Source of the DNA: Phaeoceros laevis
Taxonomy: Eukaryota > Anthocerotophyta > Anthocerotopsida > Notothyladales
Length of the DNA stretch: 37,754 bases
NCBI GenBank assembly: GCA_049999765.1
Contig: JBNGIQ010002410.1
Location: forward strand, 1-37,754
Reading direction: 5' to 3'
Below the pieces are notes generated by a model. It had not been told where the DNA came from and did no database searches. It saw only the letters and a list, made by a program, of their open reading frames with translations. Every line of letters begins with the position of its first letter. Within the stretch, counting starts at the first letter, position 1. A program made the position numbers and the translations under genes. Below, one piece after another: positions 10,482 through 21,438 of this stretch.

Positions 10482-13179
10482 ATGGCCTTGAACAGCACCA
10501 TCAACTCAGTCTCCGTGGAGATGGAGAAGCTCAAAAAGTCGGTGCAAGATGGCATGGAGAAGGTGTCGAAGGCAGTTACCGAGCAGACAATGAGGGCTGT
10601 GAAAAATCTTACGAACCAAGTTACAAAGCTAGCAAAGAGATTGGTCACCATGACGAAAGAGGAGGCCAAGATGGCTCTGATGACTCTGGCTCTAGCAACA
10701 GTTATGATGCTTGTTCCCGGTCTTCTACGTCACATGAAACTGTCATTGAGGTTGCCTGCCAAAAGAGGCGCTCAGGTTCCCGAAGGATCCCTCGGTTTAC
10801 CATTTCTCGGGGAAGATATTATTCTGAAAGCGCAGCAGCAGTCCTTCTATAACAAGCGACGCAAATGGTTCACCCTCCCCCTCCACTTGCCATGTCAGAA
10901 TATTTACAGGTTCATAGATGTCCTGGATGGTGCATTTGGGCTTTGACCAATTGCCACACTCCATGTTTGCATCTTCCCCCGTGACGAAACCTCGGCTCGA
11001 TGTGCAGGTATGGAGATCTGTTCAGGACTCACCTCTTTGGGTATCCATCCATCGTGGTTACTGATTCCGAAGCTGCCAAGTTTGTACTTGTTGATCAATC
11101 TGTGCTTTTCAAGCAGCTTCCCTTGCCTGAAGTTGGAAAAATACTTGGTTCGAAATTCTTTGGGTACCAGAATCACCGAGTGCACGCAAGGCTTAGAAGA
11201 GTTATGCAGAGCCCCCTTTTAGCACTTCACAATGCCATACCGTACATTGAGGCTCTCGCCCTTGGTCTTATGTACTCCTGGGAGGGAAGGACTATCAACA
11301 CTCTCGAGCAGATGCATCATGTGAGATACGTGCCCTTACGTGTTTGCTGCCCCTCGAAGAACAGCCGATCCGAGGAAAGTCATCTTATTCTGGTTGGTTG
11401 GTATGCAGTACACTTTTGATGTCGCAACACATTTCATCATTGGTGCACACCCCAAGCCGGAGTTAGAATCGTTCAGGAGAGCGTGTAACAATCTGTTCGG
11501 TGGAGTGGCAGCCTGGCCGATCAACCTGATTGGCACCAACTTCTGGTGGGCGAAGAGAGTAAGTTCCCTCAAAACATCCTGCTAATGCTGCAACGTCTTT
11601 TACAGTACCGTAGAAACATGTATTCCCCTGCCAGCTGCCAACTGTAGGAGTTAAGCCATGAGATTATAAGCATCATCTGTCTTGAAGAAGGCAAACCTTG
11701 CTCTCAACAGGTCGGCACCAAAATTCTGAAATGCATGTGCACAGGGCAGGCGACAAGCATGTGCAATAATTGACAAGATTATTGCCCGGCGGAGACTGGA
11801 AGGACGTCCTCATGGTGACATACTCGGCCTGTTGATGGACACAGAGGACGAACATGGTGTCCGCTTGACTCCTGCGGAGATTCATGACAACATCCTAACG
11901 TTGTTATTTGATGCAAGAGATACAGCAGCTGCTGCATTGACCTGGGTTCTTAAAAACTTGAGTGATCATCCAAGGTTACTGGAAGAAGTGACGGTATGGA
12001 ACATGGTCACGGAGCTGGTGTCCCAGGTCTTGGATCAATTTGCTCGGTGACCTGGTATGCTTGTTTGCAGCTGGAGCATGATAAAATCCGACAGAAAAAG
12101 CTACCACCGGATAGTGTGCCTCTTCAGTGGTCAGACATAAAAGATATGCCACTCACTTGGGCAGATATCAAGGAGATGCCCCTGACTTTACGGGTGAGTT
12201 GTCAACTGCAGGCTATGATACTGCTGATATCTGTCTAGCCAGATGAATAAAGTTCAATTGGACACCAGCTTCAAGCTGTGATATACTTCAAGGGCATTAC
12301 ATCAGGCTGATCTTGATCTTTGGCAGGTGATAAAAGAAACCCTCAGGTTAGGAAACCTTGTTGACTTCTCATACCGTGAGGCTCTTGAAGATGTCGATTA
12401 TGAAGGTAACTACTTATTGCCCTCTATTCCAGCAATTTAGGTGTCGGTGTTTGCTAGGGGAAAATCATCTATTTAACTGTTCTCTGTAGATGGCCGTTTG
12501 TCAGGCAGGACATCCGAAGTATTCCCTGCGCACTCACTTTGTTGTTGACAGGTTTCTTTTTTCCTAAGGGTTGGCGTGTATTGGTGGTGCATGCCAACTT
12601 CCATCTGAATCCCGACTACTTCCCAGACCCCTTGGAGTTTGACCCTTCTCGCTTTGAGGTGATATTTTAAGCCCGGATGCCAAGAAACACACACACACAT
12701 ATGGTCGTCGTAAGCTTAATTGTATTCCTGCTGACGTGCTTGGAAACATACAGGGTGAGTTGCCCTAAACTCGGTGGTAAGCTTTTTGACTTCATCGACT
12801 CTCTCTCTGGCAGGGACCTGCGCCAAAGCAAGGAACGTTCACACCGTTTGGGAACGGTGCTCACGTGTGCCTAGGAAGAGAACTGGCGCAGTTGGAGATC
12901 TTTATCTTCATTCACCACTTCACTACCAGATTCAAGTTTGTCCCGGACCGCACCCCTCTTCAATTTGGGCCTAATTGCTTATGCTGTGAATGCGTTGTGA
13001 GGGGTTGCGGGGTTGTGCTTACACAATCACTGTCTGGATTCAGGTGGACTACTCCAAATCCTGTTATTGGGTCCACCGACAGGCCAGTAAGAGTACCACG
13101 AGGTGGTATGCCAATCTTTGTCACCCGGAAACCCCCTGAGCATCATGTCTGCCATAGTGATTTTTGTACTCACGAGTGA
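10482..13179 (+). CDS. Cytochrome P450, CYP85 clan, CYP707 (ABA 8'-hydroxylase)-like
   Basis: Nine exons are inferred: 10482-10867, 11008-11320, 11409-11558, 11745-11993, 12071-12193, 12327-12405, 12552-12658, 12814-12935 and 13044-13179. They give 554 residues with consistent phases. P450 marks in order: a membrane anchor (residues 64-82), a Pro-rich hinge ('LPAKRGAQVPEGSLGLPFLG'), I-helix 'LFDARDTAAAALTW' (the ARDT form typical of CYP707), K-helix 'KETLR', 'FPDPLEFDPSRFE', and the heme loop 'FGNGAHVCLG' with the Cys ligand. Neighbouring motifs ('INTLEQMHHYTFDVA', 'FSYREALEDVDYEG') also resemble CYP707. It probably hydroxylates a hormone or terpenoid at the ER; ABA is only a guess. Oddities are about 60 extra polar, helical residues before the anchor and a doubled WxDIKxMPLT motif in exon 5. 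The last donor (GTTTGT at 12936) is the least certain junction; the intron is in frame either way. Confidence 0.88.
12128..12187 (+). repeat. 30-base tandem duplication inside a P450 exon
   Basis: 12128-12157 and 12158-12187 are adjacent 30-base units differing at about seven positions. They encode WSDIKDMPLT then WADIKEMPLT. In CYP707-like P450s this conserved segment, just before the K-helix, occurs once. Confidence 0.85.
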
Positions 13180-14140
13180 AAGGAATCAGAGGATATTGGA
13201 TATTGACTGCCTCCACGTTTCACCGAATGGACCGAATCCATTTATCTGTCAGCTGGTCTGCAAAAAAAAGATAACTCCCTGCTCAGGCGACTCACATTAG
13301 GGCTCCGGTCAAGAAATCAAGGTATCCCCTTGGTCCAGGGCCGTCCAGGCGTTTCACACTTACTTGCCCGGTGGTCAAAAACTTATGTGTCAGTTTATAC
13401 CAAGCCCAAAGCTTGGTACAAACTGACACGCCACTGACACATCCGGTACAAATGCGGGCCTGATAACACTGGTTTGTAGTGTGAATCCAGCCTCAGTGCT
13501 CAGCTCTTATTAATGGTCGCATTATTCAATGGGATAATTGGAGGCCTGACAACAAGGCCGTTATCCTTATCTGGGAGTCTGGGCCACCAGACCTTGCCCG
13601 GACGTTCAGCAATCACACACACATCGCATTCCTGAATCACGAAGGTCGAGCGTGAGCAACAGGCACTTCTGCTTTCTTGGGGAACCAACGAGGTTATCCG
13701 TAACTTTCACGCAGAGACAGCAGCCAGAATTGGTTTTCTTTCCCCATCGGCGATTGCGTTCTCGTTAACGACGTCATCAGCATCAGGCTTCTGTGACTCA
13801 TGTGAAGTGGAATGGAACATCAAGCTTGGCTGAGTTGAGGTTGTGTAGTTTGGTACAACCTCTCCAGATCTACTTATCGTGGTGAGCATGATCTACTCAG
13901 AAATCGTCTCTCTGATAGTGAGCTTGGATTCTTTAAATAAAGTTGAGCGCCTGAGCACTCTTGTCAGTGATTTTGTCTGACGCACAGTGTATGTTAGTCG
14001 GGAGAATTACAGAATTGTCAAGGAAAACGGACGTTCAAGAGGTTGGACTGATCAGCTGAATTGGTTGGAAGCTTAAGGTTGCTGCAACTTGCCAGCTGTT
14101 GGAGAATTCGAAGAGGAAAAAATTACGCAGAAACGCACCA
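13180..14140. other. Intergenic region with a palindromic element
   Basis: No gene is recognised between the P450 stop and the small frame at 14141. A strong inverted repeat at 13387-13429 is listed separately. The minus-strand frames 13500-13688 and 13707-13889 show no family features. Confidence 0.4.
13352..13486. repeat. Palindromic (MITE-like) element with a strong hairpin
   Basis: The core is an inverted repeat: 13387-13405 (starting GTGTCAGTTT) and 13411-13429 (ending AAACTGACAC) pair at 18 of 19 positions around a 5-base loop. Short outer ends, TTCACACT at 13353 and AGTGTGAA at 13478, are also inverted copies, so the whole could be a MITE-like element of about 135 bases. I see no clear target-site duplication, so the mobile-element reading is tentative; the hairpin itself is plain. 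Confidence 0.5.
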
Positions 14141-14416
14141 ATGTCGAAGACGTTCTCCCGTGTGGTTTCAAGAGGCGGCAGCTTGAAGCTCATGCTTGAG
14201 CCTACTCCGGGTGTGGAGGTCGATGTGAAGCTCAGATATGGAGGCTTCTATGCGGGGTTCGAACAGCTCGAAGACCTGATACAGCATTTGAAGAAATGCG
14301 AAGCAGTAGAGATGCAAAAGCAGTTTGTGTGCTTGTTGGACTCGTCCGCGGCGGATAAGCTGGCGGAGGCACATCCAGATTCCTCACAACGGGCATCCGG
14401 GGCTGTCACCTACTAG
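14141..14416 (+). CDS. Small hypothetical protein, 91 residues (doubtful)
   Basis: An ATG at 14141 opens a frame of 91 residues that starts MSKTFSRVVSRGG and ends at a TAG at 14414. The amino-acid make-up is protein-like (mixed hydrophobic and charged, a helix-like stretch around 'FEQLEDLIQHLKKCEAVEMQ'), but I recognise no family. The frame is also open upstream as far as 14099 without another ATG. It could be an isolated small gene, an exon of a longer gene, or chance. No neighbouring gene gives it context. Confidence 0.25.
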   Translation: MSKTFSRVVSRGGSLKLMLEPTPGVEVDVKLRYGGFYAGFEQLEDLIQHLKKCEAVEMQKQFVCLLDSSAADKLAEAHPDSSQRASGAVTY

Positions 14417-15436
14417 ACTACTAGATGGTCGATGACGACCCTGGTGGACTAGTCGTCGCTCGACACAAGTCTGTCGATGAGGATTCAAGAAGCGACACGG
14501 AGGACCAGGGCTGTTGACTACAGCACGTAAAAAGGGCCGGTACCAGCAGCAACTCATAGCTGAAGTGTGTCATTTTCGACTTCGACTTTTGTCTTTGAGT
14601 TTGCCACGAGGGTCTACACAGCAAGGGGGCCTGTTCGTAATACATTTTTGGTTCAAATGGACCGTGTCACATTGCGGAGTTGTTCCAACTCGAAACTGGA
14701 CCCGTAAAAGGAAGGCGTCGCATTGTTCGAATGTGAGATTCACAACTTGAGCACTCTGGAAGTCTGTGGATCAGGAGGTACACCCTGTCGAGGACGACCT
14801 CTCTGAAGCATGTGGTCCATAAGTATAGCAAGACGACTACAATGTCTGGGCACCATGTGATGTTCTTCCCATAGAGTCTCCTGCGAACAAACCACTTATC
14901 CAAAGGGCTTGTTAGCTCTTGCCTCTGTCTAGACAGCACTTCAACTTAGCATGCCAAGCTGTGAGAGACTGGCCTTACTTCTCATACTCATACAGGTATC
15001 AAGTTGTATCAAGAAGATTGTTCAGCATCTTGGCCGACAACATCATTTCTGAATACTGCTTCAGATGGGCACTTTCCCGGAGCACAACTCTGCATCCACA
15101 CATCATCAATTCTGGCTTGAGATTTGCTGCACTTTGCGGAGCGCATGAATGCTTAAAAACAGGAAAATGATAGTAGAAGCGTCAGTAAGAGGAAAAACCT
15201 TAGATGCCACAACAAATTGATCCAAGGGGCGCCGCCTTCACGTTTGACTTCAAAGCCGAGTTTTGTGTGGAAGCAGGAGTGCCTTTTGGGCAGCGCCTGT
15301 AATTCTGTGGACTTCATTTGACGAAGTCCATATCACCGATTCCCAACCGTTGTGTTCATCGCCAGACTCAGCTGTCTCCAGGCTCAGCAACTTGCTTGCA
15401 CTTCTGTACCTGCAACCTGACGTTGACAAGAGCAAG
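14417..15436. other. Intergenic region, nothing recognised
   Basis: This 1 kb lies downstream of the INTS6 stop (minus strand) and after the small frame at 14141. Short frames on both strands (for example 14667-14939 minus and 14919-15170 plus) show no domain or compositional sign of a gene. It should include the INTS6 3' untranslated region at its right end. Confidence 0.4.
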
Positions 15437-18400
15437 CTACTTTTCAACCAGTTTAGTAGGGTTCAGTAACCCGGTGGAGTAGTCTTGGAGTTCTTTTGTC
15501 ACACCGAGTTTGTTCATGCGCTGTGCCTGCACAACATAGCTACTTGGCTGTTAGAAGAGAAACCAACTCACTCGTGGAGGAAGATTGCTAATTGATTGCC
15601 GACAGGGCAAGCATTCGCTCCCTTATAACTCGCGGAGAGAAACAAACACTCAAATTCAGACACAAGACATACCAACAGGTGACATACCTGACAAATAAGC
15701 TGGTCTACAAAACTAAGTTTGTCGACAGGGAAGTCGGGGATTGAGAGAAGCTCAAAAAGCTGTACCCACACAATTGCATGCATCAGAGTTCTAGCATCTG
15801 ACCTTCTGGCTAGCAACACAGAAGAATACACAGTGGACAAGCCTGCAAAGTATGTGCAAGCCTACACACCTTCTCAGTATTGTCTGACTTTGTTTTCCGC
15901 AGAACTCGAATCACACTTACAAGAAACTCTGCCACTTCACCCTGTTCCTTTTCTGTTCCAATAGGCGTGACAACCAGCACTCTCCTCTTTTTTCGTGGAC
16001 GAGTTGGTTCCTCTGTCAAAGGGTTAGGAGCTGCATTTCTAAACACTGAAGCCTCCTCCTCCAATGCATTGTTAGGTCTTTCAGGAAGCTGAGGGTTGGT
16101 TCTTGCCTCCACAATAAAGGTGGCAGATTTCTTTTCCTCCGGAAGCTCAAGCCCAATGGCATCACTGCCATTGCTGGAATGTCTCAGATACTCACTCGTG
16201 CTCTCTCTCTGCAATAGCACAATTGGCGGTTCACTAGTCCTCAAGTCCCCAGCTTTGCCTCTACATTTCGAAGGATCTGCAGAGATAGCAGATTTGAGAA
16301 CCTCCGAAACAAGATTTTGTGACTCAGATGGCCGTGTGGGGGACGTAACTTCCGCACTAACTGATGTACCTTCCGACATACTCTCACCAGCTGTGCCTGC
16401 ACTAGTTAGAGAAGCTCCAGATATTGATGGGGACTCTGCCCTTTTCCGGCGCTTCCTGCCCCTGAGGGGATTTCCACCTGTCCCTTCCAACCATGCCTCA
16501 TCTGCACCATCATTTTTTTCTTGACGATATGGGTTACCAAACATAGGTCGTGGTTGCTTACTTCGGTCTTGATCTTCTGCCTGGAAGATTTCAACATTAA
16601 AAATTAAAAAATGTCATGCAGTGTCATGGGGTCTGGGATCAAACGACCATGCTGTGTCATGTCGGCTACAGAAGATCAGAAGAAAAACTCACAAATGGAT
16701 TTCTTGGAGGTTGCTGCTTCATTAGTGCTTCATTGAAGTCCCCCATCTGCAAGAAACAGCAAAGCTATCACTGACACAACTGAGGACATGCCTTCGGAAC
16801 TTGTTCGCCACCACCACTCCACATTACAGTACTTTACCAAGAACATGAACTACCGAGTTACCGGTGATACAGAATAAACATTTCAGCAACAGCCAAAAGC
16901 TCAACCTTCTCTATTGGCAAGGAGTGGCGGGCTTCATCTTCTTCCTTGGCTAACACACGAGCTGCGAGTAGGCTCAAAGGTGAACTTTTGGCTTTGATTG
17001 AGCTATCCCTTCCACTCTTTCGACTACTGTCAAAAGCCATAGCCACACGTAGAGGGAAAAACTGGAGCTGCCTGCATAAATGGCTCTCAGTTAGACGACA
17101 AGCATGAAAATATCGTCCATCCTAAAACCACTTGAAGACAACTCTTAAGTTTACCAGGATCAACAAAAAGCAAATGCATGAAAAAGGTTATAGCCGCTCA
17201 AGAAATATTCGACATCACGGGAGAACAGCCAGCAGGTCCCTGCTCCTGCATATAACTAATTTGCACTATAACTAATGACCAGTTAACTTGTCTTCAGAGC
17301 ACTTAGGACTAAACTGCACTAGCTTTAAGTACCAGAATCCTGCAACTTCGCCTGAGAGAAATGACAAGAATAAAAGCACCTTATCAACTGGCCAACTGGG
17401 ACATCAAAGGGATTCTTGAACAAAGGCATATCCTTCATAGGTCCCATACTTAAGCCTGTACCTGATTCAATTCCTGTGAAAAAATAAAACAGTCACAGCT
17501 CAGACCCATTGCAGAAGTTAATCTAAAAAGGACAGTCAGTTTTAGTCTGGATGGATGAAATGACAAAGACCTGCTAAAGAACTAGCCGAGAGAGTAGTGG
17601 GGATAAAATCTGAGCCTTTGCGCATCTGAGCGTGATCCCCATGACCAATACCACGACTCTCTGATATAGGAGCCCAGCTGCCACCTGGAGAACAATTTGC
17701 AGTATTATTGAACCCTGGAGGTACTTCTGCATTTGGTGAGGCAGTAGAATCACCAATTGATAGACGTCGTCCTCGGAGACCAGTCTTTGGTCCACCATTT
17801 TGGTGACCACTCTGCAAAACAAGACTACATGATTAAGGCTTACAATAATTATCTTATCAGACTGAGAGTCAGAAGGTGAACTACTTGGACAATACCGAAC
17901 CTCTAACAACAGGCGAACAAAAAGTCATTCCAAGTGGATTCATTGCGCTCAGTTGAGGAAACTCTCTAACAAGTCACACGGACAAAAGCAAAAATTATTA
18001 CCAAAATACGTGCCATATCAGCACTCAGTTCCTCACTAGCTTGGGACTTGAGTCGCTCCAATTGTGTCCCAACACTGGTATAAAAGGCGCTATCCATCGA
18101 GTCTGGCACAACATGTGCTTGAATGCCCCAGCGTTTCAAAGCTTTTCTGAGGGGGTTCCCATAATATGGAGGAATACTATGGCAGTATCTTTCCATGTCT
18201 TGACGCCATTGTGGAAGTGGAGGATGCTTTACAGAACCAGCAGGCATTTTCCCAAATTGCTCTAGAAGCTGCCACAGAACCTGCTTGCAGAGAGAAAGCT
18301 AAAACCTCATCACCCAGCTTGCAATCTTGTCTCGGAACTCTGTGGAAACCTAAGCAAACATACTACACGGCTCCAAAGCAGGAACAAGTCCAGCCAACCT

Positions 18401-20781
18401 TAATTAGCATTAACTGAGAACTTACAGGGTAGTTGTAAGGTAGCACATACAGCGTTAGCGTGCTGCCAACCCTATTAAGTCGCAGATATCTGTCAAAAAA
18501 AAAGATTCAAATGATGGGCAGAATTAACTGGAAAAAACAGGTGCTCGGCATAGCTCCATGAGAAAGGCATCTCAGCAAAAGCCTCCATCCGGAAGATCTA
18601 TAGCCCTCAAAGGTCACCCAGCTCTACTAAGCTTACTGTGCTCACCCAAAAGGATCTCCATAGCCGTTGTTTGGACCCTTGCTATTTCGGATGTACACTT
18701 GCCAACAAACACCAGCCGGTGCCTTGAGAAGGAAGCCCATAATGGGGTTTGATTCAATCTATTGGAAACAAGTGTTAACTAGGATCATTTGGGTTAACCA
18801 ACAGCAACAGCTGGATACCGGCCTAGAAGCATAGTACTTGCAAATATAAAAGCAGTATCTTGGCATTCACCTCATATTTATCAAAGATGAAATTTGTAGG
18901 AATCTGAGGGTCCGCGTCCACTGCTTTGTATACAATCACAGGATGTGCTTCTCGTGGAGGAAGACCAGGATGTGACGCATCCCATAAATAAGCCTCAGGT
19001 ATTGGCCAATGCCCTTGTGGCCCTCCACGTACAAACATCATCTTCCTCTGACAGGCAGCATGGACCTGAGTATGGCTGAGAGAGGTTAAATGCTTATGCC
19101 CCTATCAAAAACGTGCGAACCACTGGGCCTGAACAGGACCAGATAGCTTGTTCCAGTTTCATAAAGCCATGCTTGCTGCAAAACGAACTCATATCACCGC
19201 TGAGCTTATGATGGTACCTGAGGTGGAAGGTTTGTCGAATGTGGCAATGGCATGTGCTCGAAGGAAACAATAACACATGAAGGCAGGCGAGTGGCTGTGA
19301 CCTCAGTATGTTGCATAAGGACTTTCCAGCTTGTGGCAACGAAGCACTTCCCACTGCCAGAAATCAATGTCAATAGGCTTTGTCCCCCGACAAAACATAG
19401 TAAGCACCAGACTCTCAGGGGTGAAGTAGCCATTCTCACCCTGTAAATTCACAGAAAGCTGATATGTTATTATCCATGGCAACTGCTGTTTGTGAGCCTG
19501 ATATTGGAGCATTCTGAGGGATGGGGCCACTCCTCTCCAACATAGCCGTACTGACTGAAGGTATCCTACAATGGAAAAAGTATCCCCTTAGGACAACGAG
19601 ACAAGGTGCTACCAGCGAGACACACAAATTTGCTTTCCACGAAATGTCAGGCCAACGACAACGAGTAAAACCTTAGTACAGTTGCAAAAACTCGCTGATC
19701 CCAGCGAAAAGGCTGCATTGACAGATCTGCACCTACTGGCACCGGGCCACTCGGTAAGAGAGTCTGGGCCACGCCTGACTACAGTGCAAGCCACAACTCA
19801 GCAACCAACAATTGCAGAGGCTACTCCAAGCACAATCACAGAACTCACTGCATTCTTGTTTGCAAAAAAAATAATCGGATGTTCACACAGAAAAGTGGCC
19901 ATACCAGGGTTGTAAGTTCAGTGCCATCTGTCAGCAGCATAATTGTAGTTGGGTCAAAGAAGCATGGATTTCGCCCTTGACCTGGAAGGCATACAAAACT
20001 ATTAAGACGACGAACTAAAGATCGCCACGTACTGATCCGGTACCTTTTCTGCAGTACGAAAACCATTTCAGCGTACCGAACTTGTCAATATCCGAAGCTA
20101 ATCGCTGAACGTGGAGGAAGCCGAAAATCCGTTGCATAGAAGCTCCAATGTTTGTAAGATCACGCGCCTTCATGCTTTTCAGAGTTCGCATAAAGTTTGT
20201 GAAGGGATACTTGTCTAGAACCTGTCATTGAAAGAGGAAAGGATTGGTACAGCTGCCAGAAACGACGTTATGCAGAATGCAAAGTTCCGTTTGCAGAATG
20301 CAATCAAGAGCCTCGAACCTTAATTACATCCGGACCTTCTTCGCAAGTGACTAGCATATATCTGCAACCACGAAATTGTGTATTTGACAACGTCTCTTAG
20401 CAAAAACGGAACACATTTTGGAACACAATTACACAGAACCAATTGCTCAAAAGAAACCCTGAGGCGCAGGAATTCTGAGAAATCCTGCTCCGCAATCCAA
20501 TGCAGCTGAAAGAAAGGGGCACAAACCTGTCCATGCGACATGAAGCATCACGCAAACGCACCTGCAGTAATAATTTGTTCAAATACACAAACGACGTAGA
20601 CAAAACTGGCACCAATTGCACTCTACCCAAACTGTTGGCAATGTGCTGAGCTGAAACCGAACCCACATGTCACCTTGTGGAAGTGCTCTATGGCGCTTTT
20701 GGCACAGTCCAGCAGTGTGAGGCCATTCGCGCAGCGCTGGTTCATGGACGCGCTTGTGTCCAGCAGAAACACGATCAACAT
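15437..20781 (-). CDS. INTS6: Integrator complex subunit 6 (INTS6) homologue, VWA domain
   Basis: Nineteen minus-strand exons are inferred, all GT-AG and in phase: 20781-20674, 20561-20527, 20361-20319, 20221-20077, 19981-19905, 19778-19672, 19565-19440, 19353-19218, 19065-18871, 18758-18646, 18489-18426, 18280-18002, 17811-17571, 17473-17380, 17071-16906, 16746-16693, 16580-15870, 15759-15688 and 15526-15437. They give 951 residues. The N-terminal VWA domain has the MIDAS 'LLDTSASMNQ' (Asp8, Ser10, Ser12) and 'LLTDGTELTT'. Next come 'QPFRWDQRVFATVLR', the barrel-like 'GHWPIPEAYLWDASHPGLPP', 'PYNYPVLWQLL' and 'IPPYYGNPLRKALKRWG', each lining up with animal INTS6. A basic Ser-rich linker with NLS-like 'GRKRRKRAESP' leads to the conserved C-terminal helix pair ('VLRKTKSDNTEKLFELL'). 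Integrator processes snRNA 3' ends and attenuates Pol II transcription; INTS6 recruits PP2A in animals. The start ATG has good context (GGCCACCATG). Confidence 0.9.
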
Positions 20782-21438
20782 GGTGGCCTTCTTTCACGGA
20801 TACCAATCACCACGAGGGCCTATTTTCCAGACCAGAAGACGCGGTTATGCCGCCACTGAGGCAAACCTCCCACATCGTCAACCCGCACCTTGTTCAAGTC
20901 CTGGACTCTAGTCCCTCCAGGCGTACACCAACTCCGGCCTCGAGCAAGGGAAGCAAGTTCACTGCATTCAAGGTGGTGCAAGCTGTAGCCAGATGCACAT
21001 GCGCATCATTGTCGAGAATAAGTACGTTTACCTATTGCAGTTGCGGGAATTTCTGCTTTGCGTAGGCAGTAGACGTATGGTACCTTCACATGTACATACG
21101 ATAAAAGGACAGTGCTGTTCAATTTTCATTTCCGTGGACAGGTGGAGCTTGTAGACCGCACTGAGTCAGAGGGGCCTGCTGGCAGCGCAAAATTAACACA
21201 TTGTGGCCGCTTCGGCCGGAACGACTGTCCGACAGATGCGGGCGGGAATAGCGTGGTGGATCTCGAGGAGGAAAAGCGGGTTGTAATACCGCCGTGTAGT
21301 GATAGATCTGGTGTTCATGTCCTGCTGGATCGCGTGTGCGGCGCCAGCGCAGATCGGCGGTGGTGCTGATCAGGAGCTGCTAGTTGCACTTGGGAATTGG
21401 GAATTGGAGTGGGAGGAGGATACGTATTTCAATGAGCG
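20782..21438. promoter_or_regulatory. Shared divergent promoter region, INTS6 and SUN gene
   Basis: The start codons of INTS6 (minus, 20781) and the mid-SUN gene (plus, 21439) are 657 bases apart and point away from each other. No gene is seen between them, so the interval must hold both leaders and promoters. I identified no specific factor site with confidence; a GGCCGCTTCGGCC palindrome lies near 21203-21215. Confidence 0.55.

Noticed and set aside
15568-15840. Readthrough C-terminus of INTS6 in a single 90-residue frame
   Set aside because: Splicing at 15759, 15688 and 15526 gives a better match to the INTS6 C-terminal domain and keeps phase, ending at 15437.
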